Shown: positions 25,101 through 37,522, counted from the stretch's first letter. The stretch is 64,000 nucleotides of DNA from Macrolepiota albuminosa (GCA_027475525.1 JAMWFC010000117.1:4450183-4514182); one strand, 5' to 3'. Program-made: numbers and translations. The notes: generated by a model from the sequence alone, not told the origin.

Positions 25101-27523
25101 TTCACAAAGAATCGAGGATGGTTTTTGACTCCAGGCATGTCAACAACGACGTTTTAACTCGTCGTACTGGTGAGATTCGTGGCATGAGAATGTATTCATC
25201 TTGTTCGTCCAAGAGCGCGTCTTTGTTGTTCCTTAGACTTCTTTGTATCCATTGTATCCCTTATCCCTTGTATAGCCCTGCCCTGCCCTGTCCTGCCTTT
25301 CTAGGCTTTCTAGGCTTCGTTAGAACTTGAGTGGGTGGCCGTGCGACTAGACTACACTCGCAAGGGACGGACGTTACGACCCGTTGATGCGTGATTGGAC
25401 ATTGACATGGCATAGCGTGGCATGGGATGGGATGATGCGACCGACGATCGGGTCCGTCGACGTTCGTAAGCGCTGGTTCTCCCGCGGTGGTTTGTACGCA
25501 ATTCTCTCGTTGGTAGTTTCTCGTTGGTGATACAGTGGCTGTTGTTATTGTTATTGTTATTGTTATTGTTTTTTTGGAGGAAGTGTTCCATTCCGTCTGT
25601 TATCCATGCCCATTTATGATTATGATTATGGTTATGATTATGATTAATATCGAGATCTATTTCTTTATCTACGCTCGTAGTACGTACGTACTCATCGCAC
25701 CCTCCCTCGTCCTTGTCTTTGTCTTCGTCTTCGTCTTGGTGTTCTATAGCCGACGGTGTACGAGATTCAGTAGCCTTCGAGTGGGTGTGACATATACCAC
25801 GATCAGGATTATTGGTAGACACAGGTATACAGCTTTGGGTGTGGGTGTGGGGATGGGCGTGATAGATGATCAGTGGCGTGCGTGTGTGTGATGGACGAAC
25901 TGGTGGTGTCGGAACCGCACTCTTGGGATGGGATTGAGATGGATTGAGATGGCATGGCATGGCATCTCCCGCGATGGCTTCGTCGTGGTCGTGGTCGTAG
26001 TCGTGGGGTGTTGTCGTAAGTCAGTCGTGGCAGTGGCAGTGCCTTTGTTCTCATGAGATGAGCGTAGAAGGTATCCCTGGCCTTTGTATTTGTGGTTCGA
26101 CTTTGTCGTGGGTTGTGGGTGTCTGTCTGCTTGGTAAGGAACGTGATTGTACCCAGTTGTTAAAACATTGACTTGACGATTCTATCCCCGTCTTGTTTCG
26201 TCTCTACGTATACGTATACGTATACCCTTTCTTCCTCTTCCTCTTCCCCTTTGGTTCGGTATCCCCATCCCCATCCCCATCCCCATCCCCACATCCTCTC
26301 ATCGTAATTATAATGAATCCAAGCTTGTTCCAGAAAGAGGTACATGTAGTAATGTGAGACCCATATCCAGCAGGGGCAACGCAAACGCACGTCGGCATCG
26401 CCCACGATCAAATCTCCTTCTTCCTTTCCCTTCCTTCCCTTTCCTTTCCTTTCCTTTCCCTGGCCTCGCCCTGGCCCTGGGTCTTGCCTTTCCTTGCCTT
26501 GGTATTCCCATCCCTCGCTGTCCCTTCCTTCCGACCTTTCTCCCGCAGTTGCTCCAAAAGTCTCTTCGGTCTCCACGTCAGTGCGCGCGCGTGTCCGACG
26601 GCACGGTGTATTGTATTATTATTGTATATACGTTTTGCACTGCAATTGCATACATAGGTTTAGGTTTAGGTGAAGATGCAAGCAAGCAAGATCCGCTTTG
26701 GACGTGTATGTGTATGTGTATGTATGTACGAGATAGGAAAGAGGTTGGGAATGGGAAAAAGTACGCGGTTTGAGTAAGTAACTATGGAGATCTCGGACCC
26801 GATCGTGGAGTAGGGGTAACGATTGTTTTTGGCGAGGTACAAAGGATCAATGATATCAATCGTGGGTGGGGGAGGGTTGACAGGGACAAGTGACAAGGAA
26901 AAAAACTGACAAAGTGGCAGTTGGTTAGAAGAGGAGAGGTTGCCTTGCACGGGGCGCGGACGAGTATAGTTTACGGGCCGGGCAAGGGACCGATCGTGAG
27001 GTTGTGGGCGGAAATGTGCGTGATGGGTGATGGGAAGTATTTTTGACGACTCTCACTGTGCGGGCCGGAGGGGGTATAACGGCAGATTTCATGGAGATGC
27101 AGCGGGCGTAGAGGGGGACGTGATCGCGACACCGTTAATGACCGCATCGCCGGGGGCGGCTTGTCGCGGCGGCCGATGATGTCAAGGACGGGGAGATGTC
27201 GGTTGACCGGAGAGAGCCGAGGGGGTTGTTTGATGGTGTTTGTGGGATTGAGAAGATATGAAGAACTGGTGCGAGCTGATTTGAAGTGTGCGATGGCCCT
27301 CTGATTGTCTGGCTGCCCGTGTTTTCCTCTGTCCGCCCTAGCCCCCGCCTGCAAGAACAACGCCTGGTGTATGTCCTGCCCTCTGCCTTGTTCTGCCCCC
27401 ACTCACCCGTCCCAGATCTCGCGACTCTTGCTGGCCTCTTCCACCCCGACACATCGCTTGAGCCCTGCTCGCGAATTCGACTACTATTTGGGCCTCCGCT
27501 GAGCCATCGCGTAGCCCCGCACA
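22131..27523. other. Long microsatellite-rich upstream region of the bHLH gene
   Basis: No coding region is supported; apparent open frames arise from short-period repeats. Visible tracts include (TCTCG)n near 22145, GCCAGT repeats near 22675, TTATTG repeats near 25545, TACGTA repeats near 26215, CCCCAT repeats near 26260, CTTTC repeats near 26440 and TGTATG near 26705. Such simple repeats contrast with the plain intergenic DNA to the left. The stretch directly upstream of 27524 probably holds the bHLH promoter and leader. Confidence 0.5.
24545..25259. repeat. Three-copy tandem repeat, about 233-bp unit
   Basis: Units start with GCTTCCTCC at 24545, 24778 and 25084. Each contains TCGAGGATGGTTTTTGACTC, a CGACGTTTTA(C/A)CTCGTCGTA segment and a TTCGTCCAAGAGCGCGTC segment. 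Copies 1 and 2 are nearly identical over 233 bp. Copy 2 has an extra exact 77-bp duplication (24897-25050), and copy 3 is shortened to about 176 bp and more diverged. No open frame is conserved, so a coding role is unlikely. Confidence 0.85.
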
Positions 27524-29177
27524 ATGTCCTCCCCTGCCACCCCCACCAGTCCCCCGCCTCCTTCTGCCACGGCACCCGCGGCGACTCCGGCCCCGCCGTC
27601 TCCGACAGCCGCGAAACGCAAACCCAACCGCCGCGCCAACACCGCCGAGCGCCGCGCGACACACAACGCAGTCGAACGCCAGCGCCGCGAAACTCTCAAC
27701 GGCCGCTTTCTCGTACGTCGCCCCTTTTCTCTCCTTTTGTTGTCACTCATCCCCATTCCAGGACCTCGCCGCCCTTCTCCCTAACCTCTCCCAGATCCGC
27801 CGACCCTCCAAGTCGTCCATCGTCAATTCTTCGATCGCACATATCCATGCGTCCCGTCGTCACCGCATCCTCGCCTCCCGCGAGCTCCGTCTCCTCAAGC
27901 TAGAAGCAGACGCCCTCCGCCGCGAACTCAACGACTGGCGCGAACGCTCTGGCATCCCACGCATCGAGGAGCCCGTCCGCGGCGAAGGCTTCTCCATGAT
28001 CATCTCCGCAGAGCTCGAAGTCATCGTTGGCGTCCCAGGCCCCAACGACGCAGACGACGACGACGACGAGCCCCTCTCTGCCGGCGGCAACCCTACTTAT
28101 GGCGGTTACGTTGGCGGCGACGGATCACTCCCCGACGACGATTACATGGACGTCATATCCCCACACGGTGCTTCCCCGACTGCCCCGCCCCACTCTGCCT
28201 CACCCACCGCCGCACTCGACGACCCCCGTGTGCTCGCCATGCTCAAGCACCAGCAAGACCCATTCGTGCATTCCCTTGCGTCCGCGTCGGCTGGTCTCCC
28301 GCATATCCTCCCCCGTCCCGGAACGGCCACCGGTCCGACCAACGTTCCCGCGTTTGATGCTCTGTATGATCATTACCCGCAACAGGGACTCTCGCATCAT
28401 GCGCAGATTATCCAGCAACAACAACAGCAACAGCAACAACAACACGCTGCGTATCTCCATCAGCAGCAACAGCACGCCATGCGCGAACGGGACCACCACG
28501 TCTCCGTGTCCATGTCGCGCGAGCGTGAGCGCGAGATGCACATCCGCGAACGGATGCAGCAAGAAAAGATGTGGAGCATGTACGGCGGAGACCCGTCTCG
28601 TAGCAGTGGCGGTGCCGGAGGAGGGGGAGGGGGACGGTCGTTTCCTGGACAATGGGCACACGGGCAGCAGCAGATGATAATGCAGGCTCAGCGGAGCCTG
28701 TTTACGCCGCCCGCGACGTCGCATGGGCTGCCTACGCCCTCGCCGACCGGCACGCATGCTGGGAGTGGGAGTGGGAGTGGGAGCGCTAGTGGGAGCGGCG
28801 GTGCGCATAGTACGGGGTCGCCTGCGTCGTCTGTGTCGGGCGATGAGAGTGCTGTCGGACAGGGACAGGGACAGAGAGCGCGGAGCGGGAGTAGGTCCTC
28901 GCGCGGCTCGCATAGCCCGAGTTATGAGCTTGGAGTTGGGGTTGGGATGATGCATGGGATGGGAGGGGAGTTTATGCATCCTGGGATGGGTATTGGGGAG
29001 TTTCCTGGGCATGGACATGGACATGGACATGGACATGGACACGGGCATGCGAGTGGGCATGGGCATGGGAGTGGGAGTGGACATGGGAGTGGACAGGCTG
29101 GTGTGCCGAGGATGGGAGGGTTGTTAGGGATGGAGATGGGGATGTTGGGTGTGGGTGTGGGTGTTGAGATGCATTAG
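27524..29177 (+). CDS. bHLH transcription factor with polyQ and Gly/His repeats
   Basis: Nuclear DNA-binding protein, predicted 534 aa. Exon 1 is 27524-27712 (63 codons), the intron 27713-27761 (49 bp, GTACGT...CCAG) and exon 2 27762-29177 with stop TAG; the phase is exact. Residues about 1-40 are Pro/Ala/Ser-rich and end in KRKPNRR. The basic region ERRATHNAVERQRRETLNGRF holds the His-Glu-Arg triad used by E-box (CACGTG) binders. Helix 1 crosses the splice (NGRFL/DLAALLP), the loop is QIRRPSKSS, helix 2 is IVNSSIAHIHASR, and a heptad-like Leu extension follows (LRLLKLEADALRRELNDW). After an acidic stretch (DADDDDDE) the C-terminal half is low complexity: polyQ near 28415-28465, Gly-rich 28605-28635, Gly-Ser repeats and a Gly-His run at 29010-29060. 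These repeats may vary in length between strains. No zinc or PAS domain is seen. Confidence 0.9.
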
Positions 29178-30830
29178 ATGTCGTCGTCGTCGTTGTCGTT
29201 GTGTGGTTGTGGGCTCTCTCCCCTCTCCACATCACTCTACCCATCACTCTACCTCTACCTCACTCTTCAGCCGTCGTGTCGTCGTGTCGTGTCGTTGCCC
29301 TCGTATAGATCCCATCGTTACCCTTGTCCAATCAACACAACCCAACTCAACTCTCAGCCCAACCCAGCCCAGCCCAGGTCGAATGAACCCGTCTCGTCTC
29401 GTCTCGTCTGTCTCGTCGGCTCTCTCTCTCTCTCCTCTCTCTCCTGTCTCTTGTCTACTGTCTACTGTCCTATTTTGCTCCCTCTGCTCTTGCTGCTTGC
29501 TGCTTGTTGCTTTTTTCTCTCTCTCTTTCCTTTTCTTTATTCCCTCTTCCTTCTTCCCTCTTATTTTCTCTTTCTCTTTTCTTTTCTTATTATGGTTATA
29601 TATCTTGTGCCGACCCTACGCGTTGACGATGGGTTGTTTGTGTATTTTTGTCCTTGTCTTTGTCCCCCTCGTCCCAGTCCCAGTCCCAGTCCCAGTCCCT
29701 CGTTGCCGTTGCCGTTGCCGTTCCTCGTCCAGTCCTTTGTCCATAAATCACACCACACCATACCACACCACACCACACGTCATATCATATCATACCATAC
29801 CATACCATACCATACCGTACCGTACCCTACCGTACCGTATCATATCATACATATCGCCGCTGCCGACGGGAAAGGACGATAAAAGAAAAAGAGGACGATA
29901 AAAGAGGAAGAGGAAGAGGAGGAAAGGAAGAAGAGAGAAGTGAAGAGAAGAGAAGAGAGAAGAGGAGAAAGGAGAAAGGAAGAGAAGAGAAGAGAGTTTT
30001 TGTATGATTTATACCCTAATGCTCTGCGCCCCCCCCCCCCCCCCCCACCTCCCCCTACACTGGGCCTACACGCCCCCCACAGAAATTTGGAAATGAGAAT
30101 GAACAAAAATTGCGATCCTCCCGTGCGCCCCCCGCCCCGCCCCGCCTTACCTCTGTACGTTGTACGCTGTACGCCGCGTTTTGGTTCATTGGTGCACACA
30201 ATTCATACAAGTCCATATCGTGTATCGCGCACCCGAGCACCCGTGCGTATTCGGACCATGCTATCTATCTATCATTCATATACACGCATTATTTATACGT
30301 GGACGTGGTCCGTTTCCCCACCCACCGGCCCTCTTGTGCGCTCTTCAGCCCGCTTGGATATGTGGTGACTTTTTTTCACGCTTACGCTTTAGTTTACTTT
30401 ACCTACCTGCGCTACCCCCACCACTACTTACCTTATCCTTTCTTTGGGTGCACGCCGACACTAAAATAGCGTACGCGCGTACGCACGTACGTACCCATAG
30501 CCGTACACACACGCTCTCCGCTCCGCTCCCACGTAGTGACACGCCCCGCCCTTGCCTTGCCTTGCCTTGCTGCTGCTGTTGTTGTTTTTTTTTTCTTTTG
30601 TTTGGTTTTTGGTATTGGTATTGGTATTGGTATTGTCAGATTTGAATAATTAGATCGGTTGGGTGATTGGTTTTTGTTTTTTTGTGGGATTCTTGGTGGA
30701 ATTTGTGGGAGGTACGCAAGGGAAGGGAAGGGAAGGGATGACACGCGGAGCCGTCGACGTCGGAAAGAAGTACTAGTCTATTCACTTTGTACTCGGAAGA
30801 AGGGTTGTTACGCTCCCCTTTTTCTTTTTT
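29178..30830. other. Microsatellite-rich region downstream of the bHLH gene
   Basis: No gene supported. Tracts include CTCGT repeats near 29395, (CT)n near 29425, CCCAGT repeats near 29670, CGTTGC repeats near 29702, CATACC/CATATC repeats at 29755-29850, purine-rich AGAGGA repeats at 29880-30000, an 18-base C run near 30029-30046, and TTGGTA repeats near 30607. The bHLH 3' UTR lies in the first part. Apparent ORFs on both strands are by-products of these repeats. Confidence 0.55.
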
Positions 30831-31340
30831 CTGTGTAGAATGTAATGATTGAGGGGTAAACCTGTCAGAATCCCTCACTCTCTCTGATGAATGGTTGTGG
30901 AAATGTGAGAGAATTTTGGAGTGATTGTGTAGGACTTGTTGAGAAGGGTTGTTATGAGATGCGCATTTATTTTGTTTTTATTTCTACTTAGAATGATTAG
31001 GGAGGGCGGATACTAACTAACTAGTCCCCTGTCAACCAACCCCCTCACCTCAGATAGATGATTGAGATTGATTTTGCTGGAGTAACCCTGGAAATGTAAG
31101 TGAGAAAAAGAAAATTTGTAGTGATAGTTTGACTTGGAAAATCTAGAATGATTAAGGAGTCCCTGTCACCCCTCACTCAGATAATTATTTGAAATGTAAT
31201 TGAGAAAATTTGTGGTGATAGTTTTGACTCGGAAGAAAGTTGTACTCATTTCTAGAATGAATAAGGAGTCCCTGTCACCCCTCACTCAGATAATTGATTG
31301 ATTTCTGTTGTAAAAATAAGTGAGAAAATTTGTGGTGAGA
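30831..31340. repeat. Degenerate tandem repeats around TGAGAAAATTTGTGGTGA
   Basis: Four or so diverged units of about 100-120 bp carry the order AGAATGA(T)TAAGGAGTCCC, CACCCCTCACTCAGATAATT, then TGAGAAAATTTGTGGTGATA. The clearest copies lie at about 31143-31240 and 31254-31350, with weaker ones near 30836 and 30990. Function unknown; no coding frame persists. Confidence 0.65.
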
Positions 31341-34300
31341 GCTTGAGGTGGAATTACCGGCAGTTGCCGGAGCCCCTTGTACCGTTCTGCGTAATGGGTT
31401 ACAGGCTAGTAACGTCCTTTGTTCCAATGGGACAAGTACTGGTTTCGTCGAGTACAATTGGCAAAACGTCTCTCCCCGCTTTTTTTTCTCGTGACTGGTT
31501 TGATTGGTTATATTGATGACAAGTAAATTTTCTATTGTATGCCGGTGGGATATTGACTTGAGCTTTGATCTACCCCTTTGGAGGTGGGAATCGGTGGAAA
31601 TAGTGGTGGAGTGTGTGGGTGTTGTTGTCGTTTTCGGGATTTCGGGATGGATAAAAAGTTTACAAATGACAGCTGATATATAATATACATGCCAAGTTGA
31701 CTAGGGGATTTGGTTGAAAATAGTATAAATACAGGTTCGTTACTCGTTACGTGGGAGTGCTTACTTGGTCAAAGCTAAAGCTCTGAATAGGGGTCCGAAG
31801 TGAGCGCATGTCATGTAAGTAATATCTATTTTCTTTAGAGAACTCGAAGGATGATTATCTTGTTGTGCGAATTTTCGGCCTGCCGGTGCGCCGGTTTTTT
31901 TTTTTTGACTTTTTTTTTTTTCTTTTTTTGTTTTTCCGTTCTCTCGCGATGGCGTCCGGTACCCGCGAGTTTTTCGATGCCAGCGACGGTTGTGCTTACA
32001 TCCGGCCGACATCGAGCAACTCATCCGTCCTGGCGTCATCATCAAATCAATAAAGTATAGCGACGGTTGTGCTTACATCCGGCCGACATCGAGCAACTCA
32101 TCCGTCCTGGCGTCATCATCAAATCAATAAAGTATACAAGTACGAGATGGACGGTCTTCGGACGCAATTTCAACTTGCTCAAACACTGGGCTAAACTACA
32201 TGCAGCTTAAACTGTTATCTAGAAGGCTCGTATGAACTCTGTCCAAGGAGGTCTGATCGAAAAACCTTCAAGTCGATCGAGACATGATGCATGATCGGGC
32301 GCGTCAAAGAAAGAGCTTGCAGTGCGCGGCGTCCGGGCCAAGATCCACACCCGAGCCGAGCCTTCTCCCCATAATCAACCTCTATGAAAGTGTACTCGAG
32401 GTGTACTTCCCCTCGATGGAAACGTAACTCACAGCCCTAATGTCGGGGTGCCATAGACCCAAACCCATCCCCCACCACTCCGGCGACGCTATCAAAATTG
32501 AGAATCCCAAGTTTAAATTTTAAGCTCCTTCGGAAAAGTGCTGTGCAAGGTGGGGCCGGTCAGGTTATCTTTCGTTGGGATCAGCTGAGCGGGTTGTTTG
32601 GGAAGCTACTTGCGTCTCCTTACATATGTTCCCGATTCGCCTTTAGGTTTGATGCTTCTGTTTTTGCGGATCCTTTTCCGGGAGTGAATGGTTGGGCTAT
32701 CTTTGCGGGTTCTTTGCGCCCGTTGAGGTCAGGCGACCCCTCGGCTAGAGTTCAGGCAGTTAGTGAGGTTCAAGGTTTAGATATGATTTCACTTAAAACT
32801 TAAAGGACAAGGGATTAGCCCCTGTAGCCCCTCGACGGTCTTCGATCTTAATCCGATATCTTTCAAATTCAAAAGCTATCGCCCGCCACCGGAAGTAAAT
32901 AGTACTTTGTTCAAATAGTTCCGACGACGCCGGTCCGACAGGATACCGTACCTTTTTACAGATATTGGAAATTGGGCAGGTTTTTTTGACATATTAGAGT
33001 GTTTAATCTAAGGCCGGCTGCATCTATACCCCAGGGATCCAGGAACCTTCAGCCTCAATTGCACCATGCTAATCTTCCCAGTCAATCAAAGAAGATGGCA
33101 TATCAGTTCGTATCTTTCGCGGGAGTATGGTTGATCAGTACGTGAAGCTTCTGATATGTGCCTCGGTTTCTTCCGCCACCTCCTGGATGTACCCGGCCTA
33201 TCGAGAAGTATTTATGTATGCAATGTTCAGCACTGTGGGTATGCTTTTCCAAAGGTGGAAGAGTTTATCGAAGAAAACATCCGGAATAACTCCGTCCTAC
33301 GTATTTGGGCTGTCCAATTTTACCCCCTTTCGTGAGGCAGAGTTTCTTTTCTTTCTCGCGATTTTCCATCGGATCTGTCGTTCTTCCGTTTGCCAACAGT
33401 TGTTCCACGGACCGGTTATTTGACACAATCATGAGCTTGGAAACCTCAAAAATAGCATTTGACGTTACATGCGTAACTACGTAATCTTTAACAAAAGGCA
33501 TTGACAGTTAGATGTACATAGAACATTTCCAACCGTCACTGTCGCTGGACTGCTCGCTAACGATTCAATTGATTGCATGATGGCTATGGTATTAGGACTC
33601 GCTTACAGTATATAAAATTTCCATGGCGACTCGAGCTTCTGTTGCGTCAAGATCAATCTAAATGTCCACCATCTACGCATAACAAGTTGCATTGGCTCAT
33701 GTTTTATCAGATCAATTGGAACAAGAGATCAGCAGATCCACAGGTAAAGCAACCTTTGCGCAATCCAACTAGGAAAGCGTAGGGCGGTCTGGTTTCCAGC
33801 ACCAATGATTTTTTTTCAATGCTAGTCAACGCCAGAAGCTCTTTTATACAGACAAATCAACAGGGAATGCAAGCACGGAAGATACGCAGACGGTGGCCTG
33901 TTACATACAGACAAATGGAGCATATGTTTTGTTTTTGGCATATAAAACGCTCGTTGCATGAGATACGGCGGCCAGGGTAAAGAGTATTTGCAAGCACTTT
34001 TCGTATTGATAGTGCTTAACGAGTTTTTAGACTACTTAGTACACATTGTAGAAAGGCTTGCAAACGTGTCTAGGTAAAAAGCGCCGAACCTGTACAAAGA
34101 CACTTTGAATAGATTACCGACAAGCTACAAAGATAGACAAGACCAAGTTGAAGCGACAGCAATGCTCAGAACCACTGTTTGTCAATTCTGTCACGGTTGC
34201 CGGAAAACATTTAAAAAAAGCCATTTCTCTAGACTGCAGGCAAGTCGGAGGACAGATACAACCAGTAGTTTTCAGGAAAAGATTCGCAATGATGCCAGTT

Positions 34301-34941
34301 AGCGCATCGTGTAAGAAGTGCTTTGCATATGAACATGTAGTCATGAATATTCCGTCGGAGACTGAATTCCAATCTGGCACAGTCCTGAGCGCTGAGTCCC
34401 GAAGAATGTAGAGAGACCCTGGACTGGATACTCTCTGTGTTGTAAGTACCTCCGATATCTATGCAGCGTACCTAACCGAGTAACTAGGGCCTATAAAATC
34501 TTTTGTTAAACCTGACTCACTCCGTTCCTTTCGACGCGTACAGCCATACCGTCCGTTGTCTTGTCCTATTTTATTTTATCAGCAAGTGTCAAGCAGACCA
34601 ACTTGACTACAGCGCGTATAATTATTAGACAAAGGCTCTTCAGCTGTTTCGACGTTCAAATCTTCGCTCAGGCTTGCCCATTGGGTTTTTATGTAAATTG
34701 ACCTGACGGCGATTGAATTTGTTCATCGATAGCCCTTACACGTGTAGCTTCTTTGTCTTTCCGCTGTCATTGTCTGGCTTATCGAGCATAAAGACTTTGT
34801 TTGATTATTGATCACCCCCAATCTTTCCGGCCAAATTTGAAGCTGGTACGTATCCTTCAAAAGTGATCAAAACAATGGTTGACTGGATCCAGGCGATTAC
34901 TATATATCTGCACAACTTGAGGAAGAGATTATAATTTCCCT
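31341..34941. other. Intergenic DNA without recognisable genes
   Basis: Open stretches at 32498-32803 and 33127-33423 (plus) have no motif I recognise and no supporting splice pattern. The region includes T-rich runs at about 31894-31937. The last ~300 bp before 34942 probably contain the promoter of the kinase-like gene. Confidence 0.4.
31982..32135. repeat. 77-bp exact tandem duplication, intergenic
   Basis: Copies at 31982-32058 and 32059-32135 are identical, starting AGCGACGGTTGTGC. The period is again 77. Confidence 0.9.
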
Positions 34942-37202
34942 ATGGATATCGGCGCGCCTTCTTCAAATCTTCCAAAAGAGGACTCTCAAACCTTCACTGC
35001 TGAAGATCTCATCGCGATCTTGAGCCTGTTCAATACCGGTTTCAAAAAGGACAAGACGTCAGGAAATTCGAGAATGCCAACCAAAGACGAAGCATCTACA
35101 AGCGAAGCTCTCCAGGTTTTGAACGGCAAAAGGTCTCGTAAACGAATGGTTTACCGTTATTGGCCACGTGACCCTAAAGGCAGCAATATTACTCCCGCGA
35201 ACACGCTTCCCGGAAAAACGATTCCAAACGGCATTCAATTATGGGGTGCGACGATATTCGACTTTTATCGAGTGAACCGGATGCCAGATGTGCCTTATCT
35301 CTCAACGATCACGACTGGAAGCAAGTTGATGGAGTGGATGAAAGCGAACGGCGAGACTGACTACGCTAAGGACGAGATTGCGTGGGCAGAGATGGAAGAG
35401 GTTCCAAAGATTATTGAGCTGTGGTCACCGTGTACGAAGATTGAAGAACTGGAGGAAAATATCAGGCAGGGGAAGGCCGGGATATCTATGTCAAAGCAGA
35501 TAATGAAAGGCAAAGAGGTCTGGTCACATCCATCGTTCAAGTTGTATCGGTTGAACCCTTCTACAGGCATCGACTGGATCTCTTTTTGATGTTGCTAATT
35601 ACCCCTTGTCGTGGCCTCTCGTCCCCTTCAGTTACAAAACCGAGCGCATCACATCAACCATCGACCTTGATCACCTTCCTAAAAAACTTGTCGTGCACGA
35701 TCCCTGGAACCTCCTTGCTGTCCAGTCAAAGAATGTCTTCGGCGGAGCCAAGCCTTATGATGGTGAGGAATGGACTTCCATGGAAGATATCACGCATGTA
35801 TACAGGCTCAAATTTTCTAAACATGGTGCAAAACGAGCGAAAGCGGAAGCTGAAGAACGACTTAAGGCTCAGAAGAAAGAGATTTTAATCAATGAATTCA
35901 TTAACGATCCTCTTGAAGATCGCGCTAACAAGAAGAATATCCTTGAAGGCTACCTCATCCGTCCACCTGCAATCCCTGGTCCCGTAGAGCCTCCTGTCTT
36001 CGTCGTGCACGGACGTCCTCCTCGTTCCCATGCCCCAGCCTCAAAAGTTAGTGAACCCATCGAAGAAGCGCACCTTTATCTCTCCCCAAAGTACGTTGTT
36101 GGGACCGGAAACCACTCTGTTGTCTACCAAGCCGAATGGGAGCTTCCACGATCAGCCGTCATTCCACCACCCTCTACCGATTTTATCCTGTGCGAACAGT
36201 GTGTCAAGGCAGACATTGCGCGCATTATTCGTGAGGAGGATGGTGAGCATGGTGAGCTCAAAAACCCGAAATGGAAGGAGTTGAGTGGGGAGATCAAGCT
36301 TGTTCCTAAGGGCCGACCATCCGTTGTCTTTCACGTCGTACAGAGACAAAATCTTGATAAAAGTGATTCAGATGAAGGTCAGTTTGAGACGCAGGACTGC
36401 ACATATCGTGCCGAATACGCTGGTCCCGTGCGCCCTATACGCACGACTGTTGAATGGCAAGACCCGATGCATCCGACGTGTCCACATGTAAAGCCGCCGC
36501 CTGAGGTACCTCCTACGGTGAAGATGCGCGTAATAGGTAAACTGTCCCTTCGCAATGATGACCATCTGGTTAGTGAGGCGGCCAACTACGAATCGTTTAA
36601 GAAGCACATGTTCCAGCACTGGAGTGGATTCAATATTCTTCCACCTATGCACGATCCTGTCCCAGTTGGAGCATTGGTGCCGCAGTTCTATGGGTACTAT
36701 GTCCCAGAGTGGAACTTTGACGATGATAAAGATAATCAGGAAAGCGAAGATAAGGAAGGCGTGAACAAGAAAACGGGGTATTTCAGTCCCATTCTGCTTC
36801 TTGAAGATTGTGGCTCGCCTGTCAATCCCGAAGAACTCACTTATGACCAAAAGTGAGCTTCTGGCTCTCTTCATGATTTTAAGGAAAGCTGACATCTTGT
36901 TTCATAGGAATGAAGCCCTGTCTCTTATCTACCGTCTCCATCACGCAGGTTGGGCTCACGGTTCGATTTACCCTCGTAACATTGTCAGTCAGCGTGGCCC
37001 GATCAGTGCTCCACCCTCGCAGCGCAGGAAAGAGGATTCGAGCTTCCGCTTGATTGATTTTGGCAGATCTTATCACCGGGAAGATGTTGAGCGTCCTAGT
37101 CACGTTCCGTCTAGCCAACGGGAATCCGACTGGGAGTTAGCCAGAGCGAGTGAAGAGGCATCAGTTGAAGAACTCTTCGGGATGGGTTTCTATTCGTATT
37201 GA
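34942..37202 (+). CDS. Kinase-like (PKL-type) protein, frameshifted
   Basis: Agaricomycete-type protein with a divergent protein-kinase fold, about 735 aa if continuous. Start ATG 34942 (MDIGAPSS). The first block ends at ...GIDWISF followed by TGA at 35587-35589, while DVANYPLSWPLVPFSY continues in the next frame without a splice signal. The T5 run at 35583-35587 carries one extra base relative to an open frame. Block 2 runs to 36852, then a 55-bp intron (36853-36907, GTGAGC...ATAG) and a last exon 36908-37202. Kinase elements: a glycine-loop-like GTGNHSVVYQAEWELPRS (about 36090), PILLLEDCG as hinge region, a catalytic loop HAGWAHGSIYPRNIV in which Ser stands where the HRD-type Asp would be, and RLIDFGRS matching DFG. 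From memory this Ser is usual in the agaric relatives, so it may be a family pseudokinase. Role unknown. The frameshift is either a recent lesion or a homopolymer error; I call it a CDS because the rest is intact. Confidence 0.72.
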
Positions 37203-37522
37203 GTGGCTCATGACTGGCTTTGATATTTAGCTGACTGACTCGATGTCTTGATCATGTTGTCCTTGCTTTGTCGACTGCGTATATGTTGTAATAGCTGTGA
37301 TGAATAATTGAGAAATTGTATTGTTACTGTTTGTTTTTCGAATCAGAGACATTGACAAGATGTGTGAGTTTTTCCTCGTGGAATAATATGCTTCGACTGA
37401 CAAATAGGTGTTCCGGGAGGCAAACAAATGAAGCTCATGTGGTTGGTCACCTCTCCTTTATTATAGCAATCAAGCAGTGTCGGTGAGCTTTCGGCCCCCT
37501 TTCCAAGTTGATTACAACATTC
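37203..37522. promoter_or_regulatory. Short intergenic stretch before the dehydrogenase
   Basis: 320 bp between two genes in the same direction. It must hold the terminator of the kinase-like gene and the promoter of the dehydrogenase. I see no clear TATA box or polyadenylation signal beyond general AT-richness near 37290-37340. Confidence 0.4.

Noticed and set aside
22202..27662. Many open frames of 100-200 codons on both strands in the microsatellite region
   Set aside because: Their sequences are translations of short repeats, with low complexity and no domain or start/splice context.
28200..29084. 294-codon open frame on the minus strand
   Set aside because: It lies antisense to the bHLH exon and is Met/Pro/Arg-rich because of the GC-rich simple repeats. 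The plus-strand frame has the bHLH domain and exact splice phases.
32498..33423. Two ~100-codon open frames downstream of the bHLH locus
   Set aside because: No domain recognised and no continuation through splice sites; not enough to call a gene.
37508..37522. Five-codon upstream extension of the dehydrogenase
   Set aside because: It would start at TTG; the ATG at 37523 is the natural nuclear start and fits the family N-terminus.
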